Positions 37,521 through 47,048 of a DNA stretch of 64,000 bases are shown here, one piece after another (within the stretch, counting starts at the first letter, position 1; each line of letters starts with the position of its first letter). The stretch covers positions 930,001 to 994,000 of the forward strand of contig NZ_CP047025.1 of NCBI RefSeq assembly GCF_009796845.1. Reading direction: 5' to 3'. The notes beneath the pieces were generated by a model that saw only the letters and a program-made list of their open reading frames with translations, searched no databases and had not been told where the DNA came from. Both the position numbers and the translations under genes were made by a program. The DNA is from Cobetia sp. L2A1 (GTDB lineage: Bacteria > Pseudomonadota > Gammaproteobacteria > Pseudomonadales > Halomonadaceae).

Positions 37521-37680
37521 TTAGTGGCGAGTGCAGCGATATTTTTCCTGCTCCTTGCCATCCCCTTGCGAATCGGTCGTTTGCAGCATGTCATGAGAGA
37601 GTCGGCACGAAAGGACATCAGTGTCTGCGTGGCTTACGGCTCCAGTATTTCATCACGATCACCTGATAAGGCTTCCGTCC

Positions 37681-38394
37681 ATGGCCCAGACCGACACTGT
37701 CACCCGTATTCTCAATACTGCAGAGGTATTGTTTGCCGAGCGCGGGTTTGCTGAAACCTCTCTGCGCAACATCACCAGCAAGGCCAAGGTCAATCTGGCG
37801 GCGGTCAACTATCACTTCGGTTCCAAGAAGTCGCTGATTCAGGCGGTCTTTGCGCGCTATCTTGATCCCTTCAGCGAACGTTTCCATGCTGCTCTTGATA
37901 GTGTCGAGCAGGAGTATGCTGGTCGCCAGATTCCACTTGAGGTGTTGCTGGAAGTCATGGCGAACACTGTGCTTGAGGTGCCAGCAGAGCGTAATAGCCT
38001 ACGTACCTTCATGCGGCTGCTCGGGTTGGCTTATACCCAGGGGCAAGGCCACATGCGTCGCTATATTCGTGAGCACTACGGCACCGTCTTCAGCCGCTTT
38101 GCGGAGCTTTTGAAGCTCGCCACGCCTGAATTGCCGGACAACGAGCGTTTCTGGCGCCTGCACTTCATGCTTGGCAGTGTCATCTTCACCTTCTCGGGAC
38201 TTGATGCGCTTCGCGACATCGAGGAGGCCGAGTATGGCCACCACACCTCGGTGCGTGAACTGATCCAGCACATGCGGCCAATGGTCGTTGCGGCAATGGC
38301 GGCACCTCTGCCAGCATGTCTGCCAGCCCCGATGGCCGCTGACGTTGAGCCTCATGACGTTGTGAGTCAAACGGCGAATCAGGCGGCCAGCTGA
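37681..38394 (+). CDS. psrA: TetR-family regulator PsrA
   Basis: PsrA is a long-chain fatty acid-responsive regulator that in Pseudomonas controls beta-oxidation and rpoS. The 237-residue protein has the TetR helix-turn-helix in residues 7-55 (ILNTAEVLFAERGFAETSLR, then NITSKAKVNLAAVNYHFGSKKSL) and a helical ligand domain. It begins at ATG 37681 (MAQTDTVTR) with AAGG nine bases upstream. Position next to lexA and nagZ matches PsrA of Pseudomonas (PA3006), which is the main reason for this symbol. The C-terminal 25 residues are Ala-rich. The YkuD-domain gene overlaps its stop. Confidence 0.85.
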   Translation: MAQTDTVTRILNTAEVLFAERGFAETSLRNITSKAKVNLAAVNYHFGSKKSLIQAVFARYLDPFSERFHAALDSVEQEYAGRQIPLEVLLEVMANTVLEVPAERNSLRTFMRLLGLAYTQGQGHMRRYIREHYGTVFSRFAELLKLATPELPDNERFWRLHFMLGSVIFTFSGLDALRDIEEAEYGHHTSVRELIQHMRPMVVAAMAAPLPACLPAPMAADVEPHDVVSQTANQAAS

Positions 38395-38936
38395 TGGCCT
38401 GCTGGATCAGGGTCGATCTACGGCGTCAATGGCTCGAAATTCGTCGCGATGCTCCGATAGGGGATCGTACTTTTCCGCCGACAGAAGCGACAGATGCTGC
38501 GCTGATCTTTGCCTGCACGATCTCCAGTGGTCTGAATGGCATTGGCGAGGTGGAGGGCAGTGGATGCACGCCCACCGGATGGCACGTCATACGTGCTGCC
38601 ATTGGGGCGACCAATCCGGAGGGTGCGGTCTATCGCGGCCGTCGTTACACCGGAGAGATTTTCTCGCCCGAATTGGCCGCCGCGTATCCAACTCGTGATT
38701 GGATCCTGACGCGCATTCTGTGGCTCAGCGGTCGTGAATCCGGAATCAATCGTGGCTGGAATGCTTCGGGTGAGCGAGTCGATAGTCTGCGACGCTATAT
38801 CTACTTCCACGGTACCCCCGCCTCGGAGCCGATGGGTATCGCCGCTTCGCATGGCTGCATACGCCTGCGTGACCCTGATCTACTCCGTCTCTTTCAGCAT
38901 GCTATACCCGGTACGCCGGTGCTACTGCACGCCTGA
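38394..38936 (+). CDS. YkuD-domain protein, possible cytosolic L,D-carboxypeptidase
   Basis: A 180-residue L,D-transpeptidase-fold protein. The catalytic motif is GIAASHGCIRLRD (about residues 146-158), with the nucleophilic cysteine and upstream histidine (YFHGTP). There is no signal peptide or membrane segment: the start is MACWIRVDLRRQWLEIRR. That differs from exported cross-linking LdtABC enzymes and resembles ElsL of Acinetobacter and LdcV of Vibrio, which trim recycled murein tetrapeptides in the cytosol. NagZ lies 300 bases downstream and Mpl is elsewhere in the window, which supports recycling. Start ATG overlaps the psrA stop. The domain is certain; the reaction is inferred. Confidence 0.8.
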   Translation: MACWIRVDLRRQWLEIRRDAPIGDRTFPPTEATDAALIFACTISSGLNGIGEVEGSGCTPTGWHVIRAAIGATNPEGAVYRGRRYTGEIFSPELAAAYPTRDWILTRILWLSGRESGINRGWNASGERVDSLRRYIYFHGTPASEPMGIAASHGCIRLRDPDLLRLFQHAIPGTPVLLHA

Positions 38937-39236
38937 CGATGCTGCTCTGCGCTACGTATCATGGTGTCACTGTTGATCTCATCGCGTCGTTGCACACTGT
39001 GGCGAAGCAGGGCGGCTGATGACGTGCATGTTTGCCAGAGAGAGACGCGTCTGTCTCCGACTGTTCGAGCTGCTCTCAGTCGGCTAGAATTGCGCCTTTC
39101 CTCGGCCTGTAGCCTGTCTTTTCCACCGATCAATGGCTGCTGTGCCCCGTAAAGACATGAAATTCTGTGTGCCAACGTTGTGCCTTTGGCGAGGCATGGC
39201 TGGCTGCAGTCCATGGACAGGAACAGGAAGGATGTC
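38937..39236. other. Intergenic region before nagZ
   Basis: 300 bases. A TAGAAT at 39085-39090 is a possible -10 element; no matching -35 is clear. No gene or repeat seen. Confidence 0.4.
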
Positions 39237-40334
39237 ATGACACAGCCACTAGGCTCCGTGATGGTCGATGTTGCGGGACCGACACTCGCCCGCGACGAAC
39301 GTGAACTACTGGCACGCCCCGCTGTTGGTGGCGTCATCCTGTTTGCGCGTAACTGTGTGTCCCCTGATCAGGTGCTGGATCTCTGCCGCGAGATTCGCAG
39401 TGTGAATGCACATCTATTGATTGCCATCGATCAAGAAGGTGGCCGTGTGCAGCGTCTGCGTGAAGGTGTCACTCGTCTGCCGGCGATGCGCACGCTTGCG
39501 AAGTGTTGCCTTGGGCATGATTGTGCCGGCTGTGAAGGCGACGTTCAGGCCGCAGGGCTAGGTCTGGCGCGTGACGCCGGCTGGTTGCTGGGGATGGAAA
39601 TGGCCGCCATTGGCTGTGATGTTACCTTCGCGCCGGTACTCGATATCGATGTGGCGGGATCCACCATCATTGGGGACCGCAGCTTCGGGACAACGCCGGA
39701 GGATGTGATTGCGGTCGCAGGTGCCTTCATCGAAGGGCTTCATGATGCTGGCATGGCTGCGATAGGCAAGCATTACCCCGGTCACGGTGGCATCGCCACA
39801 GATACTCACCGGGAGCGAGTGATTGATCCGCGCCCCTTCCGAGTGCTTCGTGAGCATGACCTCAAGCCTTTTGCCGCACTTGCCGATCGGCTCGGCGGTG
39901 TGATGCCAGCGCATGTGATCTATCCCGATTTTGACGCGCGACCGGCAGGGTTTTCACCTAGCTGGTTGGGTCTGTTGCGTGAAGAATTTGGCTTCAAGGG
40001 CGCTATCTTTTCGGATGATCTGGGCATGGCTGCTGCTGTCTCAGAAGGCGCACCGGCTGAGCGCGCCCGCATGGCACTGGATGCTGGTTGCGACATGGCG
40101 CTGGTCTGCAATGATCACGTTGCTGCACGCGCAGTGCTCGATAGTCTCGATGATGATGAGCAACGCAATAGTGGCAAGCGTCAGGCGCGTCTACGTTATG
40201 GCCGTGCCCGTCCGACCCTTGAAGGGTTGGCCGGATTGTCCCGCTGGCGCCGAACGCATGCGCGCCTTGAAGCATTGGCGGCCAGTCAGGCCAATGAACA
40301 GGCGGCAATGCCCTCCGGCACACAGACGTCTTGA
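39237..40334 (+). CDS. nagZ: Beta-N-acetylglucosaminidase NagZ
   Basis: NagZ is the cytoplasmic glycosidase that splits GlcNAc from 1,6-anhydroMurNAc peptides in murein recycling; its product also signals beta-lactamase induction in other bacteria. The 365-residue glycoside hydrolase family 3 protein has IDQEGGRVQRLREGVTRLPA (about 66-85), VTFAPVLDIDVAG, IGKHYPGHGGIATDTH (about 178-193; catalytic His in the GHG loop), and FSDDLGMAAA carrying the nucleophile Asp. ATG 39237 follows AGGAAGG; an upstream GTG frame is unused. C-terminal 40 residues are variable. Confidence 0.95.
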   Translation: MTQPLGSVMVDVAGPTLARDERELLARPAVGGVILFARNCVSPDQVLDLCREIRSVNAHLLIAIDQEGGRVQRLREGVTRLPAMRTLAKCCLGHDCAGCEGDVQAAGLGLARDAGWLLGMEMAAIGCDVTFAPVLDIDVAGSTIIGDRSFGTTPEDVIAVAGAFIEGLHDAGMAAIGKHYPGHGGIATDTHRERVIDPRPFRVLREHDLKPFAALADRLGGVMPAHVIYPDFDARPAGFSPSWLGLLREEFGFKGAIFSDDLGMAAAVSEGAPAERARMALDAGCDMALVCNDHVAARAVLDSLDDDEQRNSGKRQARLRYGRARPTLEGLAGLSRWRRTHARLEALAASQANEQAAMPSGTQTS

Positions 40335-40431
40335 GAGTGATCTTGAGTGCATGTGTGGGTGAGAAAGAGGTCAGCATGACCCTACGGCAATGTGTCTAGG
40401 GTGCTGAGTAGATGTCAGGCAAGGAATCAAC

Positions 40432-41841
40432 ATGGCGAAAAAATCTGCCACACAGGCCGCCACAGATAAGCTGGCTGCCCCCGCTGAAGACATGATTCAC
40501 GACTGGCTCGACCCGTTGCGCAGCTGGGTCGAGCAGACGTTCGGTTTGCCATTATGGGGCATCAATCTGGTGCTGGTGCTGGCAGCTGTCCTGGTACTGC
40601 ATCTGCTCGAGCGTGTCGTGCTGACGCGCGTAGCTGCGCATGCCAAGAAGAGCTGTAATCTCTGGGATGATGCACTGGTACATGGCCTGCGCCATTCGCT
40701 GTCGTTGTGGCTCTACTGCATGGGAATGCTGGTCGCATTGAGTATCATCGCCACACAGTTCACGTTGGGTGGGGTTGAGCACTATCTGAAGCCGACGCGT
40801 CATGTAGTAACACTATTGGCGCTGGCCTGGGCCTCTATTCGCATGATCAAGCGCTTTGAGGCGCTGCGGACCATGCCGCCACCCGGCACTGACGTCAATG
40901 CAATGGATGCCACTACGGCATCCGCCATCAGTAAGCTGCTACGTGCCATGGTGGTCGTTCTGGTCGGGCTCGCCATCTTGCAAAACCTTGGCGTTTCCTT
41001 GTCCGGGGTTCTGGCGTTCGGGGGTGTGGGCGGTATTGCGGTCGGCTTCGCTGCACGTGATCTACTGGCCAACGTCTTCGGTGCCTTCATGATTCATCTT
41101 GACCGTCCGTTCAAGGTCGGAGACTGGGTACGTTCACCTGATCGTGAGATCGAAGGCACTGTCGAGGATATCGGCTGGCGGATTACGCGTATCCGTACGT
41201 TCGATATGCGCCCGCTGTACGTCCCCAATGCCATCTTTGCTAGTATCTCGGTAGAAAATCCGTCGCGCATGTATAACCGCCGCATCTTCGAGACGATTGG
41301 CCTGCGCTATGAAGATGCCGCTCAGATCGCCCCCATCATGGTGGCAATTCGCGAGATGCTGGGAGGCCACGACGAGGTAGATCAGACCCGCACCCAGATC
41401 GTCAATTTCACGCGCTATGGCGAACATTCGCTGGATTTCTTCATCTATCTCTTCACCCGAACGACTGATTGGGTGAAATTCCACGACATCAAGCAGGATG
41501 TACTCTTGCGTGTGCATGACATCATCCATGACCACGATGCCCGTGTTGCACTACCCGGACAGCGTCTGCACTTTGCTGATGCATTGACGCTGGATGGGCT
41601 TGGCGAAATGGCCGGTAACGCATCGGCTAGCAGTGAGCAGACCCGTCAGCACGCTCGCCAACAACATGACGAACGCGATGCCGAGGCGACTGCTGCCACG
41701 GCATCATCAGATACGCAGGCGCGTACCTCCCAGCGTCGCGCTGCTTCATCCTCCGCTGCTACATCCTCTGCTACGCCCGTCCGGCGTGGTGATGAGGCCA
41801 GTGATACCCAGGAAACTCCCGATGCTGACTCCGACGCCTGA
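40432..41841 (+). CDS. MscS-family mechanosensitive channel
   Basis: A 469-residue inner membrane protein with three to four hydrophobic segments (about 42-62, 85-107, 125-143, 165-200). The pore-lining helix is ILQNLGVSLSGVLAFGGVGG, followed by AVGFAARDLLANVFGAF, the MscS signature, and the beta domain (about 225-290, with VEDIGWRITRIRTFD). The last 75 residues are low complexity, rich in Ala, Ser, Gln and Thr. It would release solutes on hypo-osmotic shock, important for a salt-loving organism. ATG 40432 follows AAGGA by six bases. hpt starts inside its last 20 bases. Confidence 0.93.
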   Translation: MAKKSATQAATDKLAAPAEDMIHDWLDPLRSWVEQTFGLPLWGINLVLVLAAVLVLHLLERVVLTRVAAHAKKSCNLWDDALVHGLRHSLSLWLYCMGMLVALSIIATQFTLGGVEHYLKPTRHVVTLLALAWASIRMIKRFEALRTMPPPGTDVNAMDATTASAISKLLRAMVVVLVGLAILQNLGVSLSGVLAFGGVGGIAVGFAARDLLANVFGAFMIHLDRPFKVGDWVRSPDREIEGTVEDIGWRITRIRTFDMRPLYVPNAIFASISVENPSRMYNRRIFETIGLRYEDAAQIAPIMVAIREMLGGHDEVDQTRTQIVNFTRYGEHSLDFFIYLFTRTTDWVKFHDIKQDVLLRVHDIIHDHDARVALPGQRLHFADALTLDGLGEMAGNASASSEQTRQHARQQHDERDAEATAATASSDTQARTSQRRAASSSAATSSATPVRRGDEASDTQETPDADSDA

Positions 41842-42403
41842 CACCCTGAGCGCTCTGCATGCTGAAATGCGTGACGTGATGGACAACGCTGACTGCCTGA
41901 TCCCGCAGGCAGATCTTGAAGTGGCACTGGACCGGATGGCTGTTGAGCTGACGCTCAGCCTTGGCGACCGAATGCCGATCTTCTATTGCGTGATGAATGG
42001 CGGCCTGATTACCGCTGGACAGCTGTTGACTCGTCTCGGCTTCCCGCTGGAAGTCGATTACCTGCACGCCACTCGCTATCGTGGTGCCATGCGGGGTGGC
42101 GAGCTGTTCTGGCGCGTCAATCCTGAGCTGCCGATGGCGGGGCGTGATGTCGTGATCGTCGATGACATTCTCGACGAGGGTGGCACACTGGCGGCTATCA
42201 TCGAGTATTGCCGCGAGGCGGGAGCGCGTAGCGTGTCCAGCTGTGTGTTGGTCGACAAGAAGCACGATCGCAAAGCCTATCCGGGCTTCAAGGCTGATTT
42301 CTGTGGCTTGGATGTCGAAGACCGTTTCCTGTTCGGCTTTGGCATGGACTACAAGGGCTACTGGCGTAACGCGCCGGGGATCTACGCGCCCAAGGGGCTC
42401 TGA
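41822..42403 (+). CDS. hpt: Hypoxanthine-guanine phosphoribosyltransferase
   Basis: Converts hypoxanthine or guanine with PRPP to IMP or GMP. The 193-residue product starts inside the mscS tail (MLTPTPDTLSALHAEMRDVM) and has YCVMNGGLITAGQLLTRLGF (about 49-68) and the PRPP loop DVVIVDDILDEGGTLAAI (about 107-124). This is the variant hpt type found beside the thioinosine phosphorylase gene in Pseudomonas. Working with the next gene, it makes sense: phosphorolysis of methylthioinosine releases hypoxanthine, which this enzyme salvages. The overlap with mscS is 20 bases. Confidence 0.93.
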   Translation: MLTPTPDTLSALHAEMRDVMDNADCLIPQADLEVALDRMAVELTLSLGDRMPIFYCVMNGGLITAGQLLTRLGFPLEVDYLHATRYRGAMRGGELFWRVNPELPMAGRDVVIVDDILDEGGTLAAIIEYCREAGARSVSSCVLVDKKHDRKAYPGFKADFCGLDVEDRFLFGFGMDYKGYWRNAPGIYAPKGL

Positions 42404-42460
42404 TACCGCTAGCGCAGTCCTTGAGATAGCGTGACCGGTGTAGTGAGTCGGTCACGCAGC

Positions 42461-42499
42461 AACGCCCGCCCGGGACACTGTGGCGGGCGTTGTCGTTTT
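42461..42499 (+). terminator. Rho-independent terminator after hpt
   Basis: The stem AACGCCCGCC/GGCGGGCGTT has an 11-base loop and is followed by GTCGTTTTT. Confidence 0.85.
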
Positions 42500-42645
42500 T
42501 CGCGTGATGCAGGTGCCAGTCTCGTGTATGAGTAGATAGTGCTTGTCGTTTATTGCTTGAGCAGAGTAGCGTTCGCCCAAGGCCGATGATGGGCTGTTGT
42601 GGTCATGGCAGAGCAGCGGCATGAGGATGACAAGGGAGCGTGAGA

Positions 42646-43395
42646 ATGCTGGCAATCATTGGTGGGACCGGCTTCGGAAGCTGGCAAGGCATGGATGTGC
42701 TCAAGCGTGGTGGGCAGGAAACTCCGTTGGGTGCCGCATCATGCGGTGTGGTGGAAGGGCGGCTCAATGGGCAATCGCTACTGTTTCTGGCGCGCCATGG
42801 CCAACCCCACAAGGTGCCGCCGCATCGCATCAACTATCGCGCCAACCTGTGGGCTTTGAAACAGGCTGGTGCCACACATATTGTGGGTGTGAATTGCGTA
42901 TCAGGTATCGACCCCGGTCTTGCTCCCGGTACGCTGGTCGTGCCAGATCAGTTGATCGACTACACCACTGGCCGTGATGGCACCTTCTTTGATGGTCGCT
43001 TCAAGCCATTTCGGCATGTCGAGTTCGCCTGGCCCTACCATCGTATTTGGCGGGAGGAGCTGCATTTGGCCGCCAGTACGGCCGATGTGCTTCTTCACAT
43101 CGGTGGCGTGCTGGGGGTCGTGCAAGGGCCGCGATTGGAGACGGCTGCCGAAATTCGCCTGATGGCCCGCGACGGTAATACGCTGGTGGGGATGACGGGC
43201 ATGCCGGAAGCCATTCTGGCCCGTGAGCTTGAAATGGAATATGCCAGTCTGTGCCTGGTGATCAGTCATGCTGCTGGTGTCGGCGAGGAGGAGCCGACTC
43301 GCGCCGGTACCGAGTCTGTCATCGAGGCAGGCATGCCGCGTATTCAGATGCTGCTGGCAGCGCTGCATCAGCGACATGTCGCTCGCCAGCCCTAG
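42646..43395 (+). CDS. mtiP: S-methyl-5'-thioinosine phosphorylase
   Basis: A 249-residue nucleoside phosphorylase of the MTAP group. It opens MLAIIGGTGFGSWQG, the phosphate-binding start, and carries RHGQPHKVPPHRINYRANLWA (about 47-67), GVNCVSGIDPGLAPG, and GMTGMPEAILARELEMEYAS (about 182-201) around the nucleoside site. In Pseudomonas the equivalent (PA3004) uses methylthioinosine from quorum-signal and polyamine metabolism; the adjacent hpt salvages the hypoxanthine released. MTA as substrate cannot be excluded. ATG 42646 lies eight bases after AAGGGA, so it is preferred to GTG 42640. Confidence 0.9.
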   Translation: MLAIIGGTGFGSWQGMDVLKRGGQETPLGAASCGVVEGRLNGQSLLFLARHGQPHKVPPHRINYRANLWALKQAGATHIVGVNCVSGIDPGLAPGTLVVPDQLIDYTTGRDGTFFDGRFKPFRHVEFAWPYHRIWREELHLAASTADVLLHIGGVLGVVQGPRLETAAEIRLMARDGNTLVGMTGMPEAILARELEMEYASLCLVISHAAGVGEEEPTRAGTESVIEAGMPRIQMLLAALHQRHVARQP

Positions 43396-43462
43396 TGGCA
43401 ACTGCGCCTGGCATCAAGCTCTAGTGCGAGATGATGGCTAGTCCAAAACGTGGGATTGGCAT

Positions 43463-43499
43463 AAAAACGGCCTGCATCAATCGATGCAGGCCGTTTTTA
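43463..43499. terminator. Bidirectional terminator between mtiP and mfd
   Basis: AAAAACGGCCTGCAT pairs with ATGCAGGCCGTTTTT. It lies between convergent genes and has A and T runs. Confidence 0.93.
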
Positions 43500-43535
43500 T
43501 GCGGGGTGTCGCACTATGTCGTTTTCAAAGGCGGT

Positions 43536-46500
43536 TCATGCAATACGCGCCTTGGCATTGAGTAGGTCGAGCAGTGTCTCACAGAAGCTGAAGCGTGCCT
43601 CTGTCTCCTCCATCTCCGCCACAAAGCGCAGGGTACCAGCGCCCTCCAGCTTGTAGACATCCGACTGACGCTGAATGAGGTTGACCAGAGTCAGCGGATC
43701 AACCGGCGTCTCAGCACCGAAGATGATGCGTCCACGGCCTGCACCGGCCTCCAGCTTGGTGATGCCCAGCGCCTGGGCGCGTTGGCGTAGGCGGGTCTGC
43801 CGGAACAGGGTCTTGACCGGCTCTGGCAGCAGCCCGAATCGGTCAACCATCTCCACCTGTAACTCTCGCAATCCACCGGCGTCCTCGGCGTTACTGATGC
43901 GCTTGTACATCATCAGACGCTGTTGGACATCATGTAGGTAGTCGGCTGGAATCAGTGCTGGCAGATTGAGGCTGACTTCGACGCCGTCGTCTAGTGGCGC
44001 TTCGATGTTGGGTGTCTTGCCTGCCTTGATAGCCTTGACCGCACGATCAAGCATTTCCATGTAGAGCGAGTAGCCGATGGTTTCCATCTGACCAGACTGC
44101 TCATCACCCAGCAGTTCGCCCGCGCCACGAATCTCCATGTCGTGTGAGGCCAGTGTGAAGCCTGCGCCAAGATCCTCCGCCTCGCTGATGGCTTCCAGAC
44201 GCTTGACGGCATCACGCGTTATCGACTTGGGGTGTGGTGTCAGCAGGTAAGCGTAAGCCTGGTGATGCGAGCGACCGACACGTCCCCGTAGCTGATGCAG
44301 CTGGGCGAGGCCGAACTTGTCAGCACGCTCGATCAAGATGGTATTGGCACTCGGCACGTCAATACCGGTTTCGATGATGGTCGAGCACACCAATACGTTG
44401 AAGCGCTTGTGGTAGAAGTCCGACATGCGGCGCTCAAGGCTTCGCTCGGGTAGCTGGCCGTGGGCGACGCCGATGCTGGCCTCGGGCACTAACTCGGCAA
44501 GGCGAGCCGCGGTCTCTTCGATTGTCTTGACCTCATTATGCAGGAAGTAGACCTGACCGCCGCGCAGCAGCTCCCGCAGTATCGCTTCCTTGACGACACC
44601 ATCATTTCGCTGCTGCACGAAGGTCTTGACTGACAGTCGGCGCGCAGGCGGCGTGGCAATGATGGACAGGTCGCGAATGCCGCTCATCGCCATGTTCAGC
44701 GTGCGCGGAATCGGCGTGGCAGTCAGGGTAAGGATATCCACTTCGGAGCGCAGGCTCTTGAGACGCTCCTTCTGCGAGACCCCGAAACGGTGCTCCTCAT
44801 CGATCACGAGCAGTCCCATGTGCGGAAGCTGGAGCGATTTGGACAGCAGCTTGTGCGTGCCGATCACGATATCGGCCTGACCATTCTTGATACGCTCGAT
44901 CGACGCTTCCTGCCCTTTGCCGCTGGTGAAGCGCGACAGCAGTGCGATCTCCACGGCGGTATCGGCGAAGCGATCACGGAAGTTGTCATAGTGTTGCTGA
45001 GCCAGCAGCGTCGTTGGTACCAGTACGATGACCTGGCGCCCGGAATTGACGGCGAGGAAGGCCGCTCGCATCGCGACCTCGGTTTTGCCGAAGCCGACAT
45101 CACCACATACCACACGATCCATCGGTTGCGGAGAGCACATGTCCTGGATGACGGCGCTGATGGTCTGGGCCTGATCCGGTGTTTCCTCGAACGGGAAGCT
45201 GGCGGCGAAGCGTGCGTAATCCTCGGCGGGGAAGTCACAGGCATGGCCGACACGTGCTTCACGGCGCGCGTAGACATCCAGCAGCTCGGCTGCGGTATCA
45301 CGAATCTTCTCGGCCGCCTTGCGCTTGGCCTTCTCCCATTGCTCCGACCCTAGTCGATGCAGCGGGGCCAACTCATCGCTGGCACCCGAGTAGCGTGAGA
45401 TCAGATGCAGACTGTCGACCGGTACATAGAGCTTCGCGCCATCAGCATAGGCAAGCGCCAGGAATTCGGCTTCCTGGCCACCCGTATCGATGGTCTCAAG
45501 TCCTAAGTAGCGCCCTACGCCGTGCGTATGATGGACAACCGGTGCGCCATTGCGCAGCTCCGATAGATGGCGCACGGCCAGCTCATTATCGTCGGTGGCA
45601 CGCGCCTGGCGGCGACTCTGGCGAACCACTTCGCCGTAGAGTTCCGTCTCGGTAATCACCACCAGCCCTTTGCTGGCGACGCCGGCTTCTTCCTGGGCAG
45701 TGCTGGTGATCCAGGCACCCTTGTTCAGTCCGCCGACGACAAGGCCTACGGCTGCGCTGCTATCGAGGAAGGTGTCGAAATTCGCGAAATCATCCAGCGT
45801 GCGCAGGCCGAAGCCACGGAGCAGAGGGGAGAGTTGCTCTTCCACCACCTCGCGACGGCCCTGGGTCTCAGCCACGAACAGCACGCGTTGGGCTTCATCG
45901 CCGCTCAATCGCTGCGTCAGGAAGCTGGCGAGCGCTTTGGTTGGGTCCGTGCTGCGCGCATCAATAGCGAGTGTCGGCAGTGGCAGATGGCCAAATTCGA
46001 TAGCATGTTCACGGCTGTCGCGTAACAACTCGATGCGTTCATATTGCTTGATCAGCCCGAACAATTCGTTGACCGGCACGAAGGCGCGATGCGGTGGCAA
46101 TAGCGGCCGCGTCGGGTCTACACCGAGATTGGCATGGCGTGTAGTGATGGCATCCCAGTGATGTTCGGCCGCTTCGCGTACGCCGGGCAGCATGGCGATG
46201 CGTAATGTGTCACCGAGATGGTCGAACAGCGTCGCGGTCTCATCAAAGAACAGCGGCAGGTACTGCTCCAGGCCTGGTGAGGGGATGCCCTTGATCGCGT
46301 CGTTATAGAGGATGCACTGACGAGGATCGACATCAAATAGCGTCTCGAAGCCCTCGCGGAAGCAGGCAATCGCCCCGCGCGTCAGCGGATATTCGTGCGC
46401 AGGGAGAATCTCGATCGATTCCACCTTGTCGCCACTGCGCTGAGTGTCGGGGTCGAAGGCGCGCAGGGTGTCGATCTCGTCATCGAACAGATCAATACGC

Positions 46501-47048
46501 AGCGGTTGCTTGCTGCCCATCGGGAACAGGTCAATCAATGCGCCACGCAGTGCGTACTCGCCGGGCTCATAGACTGTCTCGACGGCACGATAACCGGCAC
46601 GCGAAAGACGGGTGCGGAAGTCTTCGCGATTCAAGGTGTCACCACGGCTCAGACTGAAGACCTGCCCCGCGATGTAATCCACTGGCGCCAGGCGCTGCAT
46701 CAGGGTATTGATCGGCACCGGCACGATGGCGCGTCGGCTGATTTGCAGCATGCGCAAGGTGCGCAGGCGCTCAGAGACGATGTCCTGATGTGGAGAAAAA
46801 CTGTCGTAGGGCAGCGTTTCCCAGTCCGGGAAGGGTAGTAGGCGTTCAGGATGGCGCGTGTAGAAGCGCAGGTCAGCCTCAAGGCGTTGAGCGCTGGCGG
46901 TATCAGGCGTGATCACCATCAACGGGGCATCATCAGCATCAGCCAGACGCGCCAATGCCAATGCAGCGGCGCTGCCGCCGTCCAGTGTCCAGTAAGTGGT
47001 TTCGCGGCTAGGGCGCGGTAACGGGGGCGTCAGCGGAGTCTCGAACAT
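43536..47048 (-). CDS. mfd: Transcription-repair coupling factor Mfd
   Basis: Mfd frees RNA polymerase stalled at DNA damage and recruits UvrA. The 1170-residue product has the UvrB-like N-terminus with DWETLPYDSFSPHQDIVSER (about 74-93), the RNA polymerase interaction domain around residue 510 (GAPVVHHTHGVGRY opens it), and the helicase part: CGDVGFGKTEVAMRAAF (about 649-665), LVIDEEHRFGVSQKE (about 748-762), LTLTATPIPRTL and VGRSHHQAYAYLLTP. It ends with the TRCF domain. Full family length. The start ATG at 47048 needs no adjustment. The gene is a single unit, divergent from gap. Confidence 0.97.
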   Translation of the reverse strand: MFETPLTPPLPRPSRETTYWTLDGGSAAALALARLADADDAPLMVITPDTASAQRLEADLRFYTRHPERLLPFPDWETLPYDSFSPHQDIVSERLRTLRMLQISRRAIVPVPINTLMQRLAPVDYIAGQVFSLSRGDTLNREDFRTRLSRAGYRAVETVYEPGEYALRGALIDLFPMGSKQPLRIDLFDDEIDTLRAFDPDTQRSGDKVESIEILPAHEYPLTRGAIACFREGFETLFDVDPRQCILYNDAIKGIPSPGLEQYLPLFFDETATLFDHLGDTLRIAMLPGVREAAEHHWDAITTRHANLGVDPTRPLLPPHRAFVPVNELFGLIKQYERIELLRDSREHAIEFGHLPLPTLAIDARSTDPTKALASFLTQRLSGDEAQRVLFVAETQGRREVVEEQLSPLLRGFGLRTLDDFANFDTFLDSSAAVGLVVGGLNKGAWITSTAQEEAGVASKGLVVITETELYGEVVRQSRRQARATDDNELAVRHLSELRNGAPVVHHTHGVGRYLGLETIDTGGQEAEFLALAYADGAKLYVPVDSLHLISRYSGASDELAPLHRLGSEQWEKAKRKAAEKIRDTAAELLDVYARREARVGHACDFPAEDYARFAASFPFEETPDQAQTISAVIQDMCSPQPMDRVVCGDVGFGKTEVAMRAAFLAVNSGRQVIVLVPTTLLAQQHYDNFRDRFADTAVEIALLSRFTSGKGQEASIERIKNGQADIVIGTHKLLSKSLQLPHMGLLVIDEEHRFGVSQKERLKSLRSEVDILTLTATPIPRTLNMAMSGIRDLSIIATPPARRLSVKTFVQQRNDGVVKEAILRELLRGGQVYFLHNEVKTIEETAARLAELVPEASIGVAHGQLPERSLERRMSDFYHKRFNVLVCSTIIETGIDVPSANTILIERADKFGLAQLHQLRGRVGRSHHQAYAYLLTPHPKSITRDAVKRLEAISEAEDLGAGFTLASHDMEIRGAGELLGDEQSGQMETIGYSLYMEMLDRAVKAIKAGKTPNIEAPLDDGVEVSLNLPALIPADYLHDVQQRLMMYKRISNAEDAGGLRELQVEMVDRFGLLPEPVKTLFRQTRLRQRAQALGITKLEAGAGRGRIIFGAETPVDPLTLVNLIQRQSDVYKLEGAGTLRFVAEMEETEARFSFCETLLDLLNAKARIA

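Larger units (their letters stand above)
37163..37680. other. lexA-psrA divergent intergenic region
   Basis: 518 bases with the LexA box near lexA and a PsrA-like operator near psrA. The rest is AT-richer than the genes. Open frames in it show no family resemblance. Confidence 0.6.
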
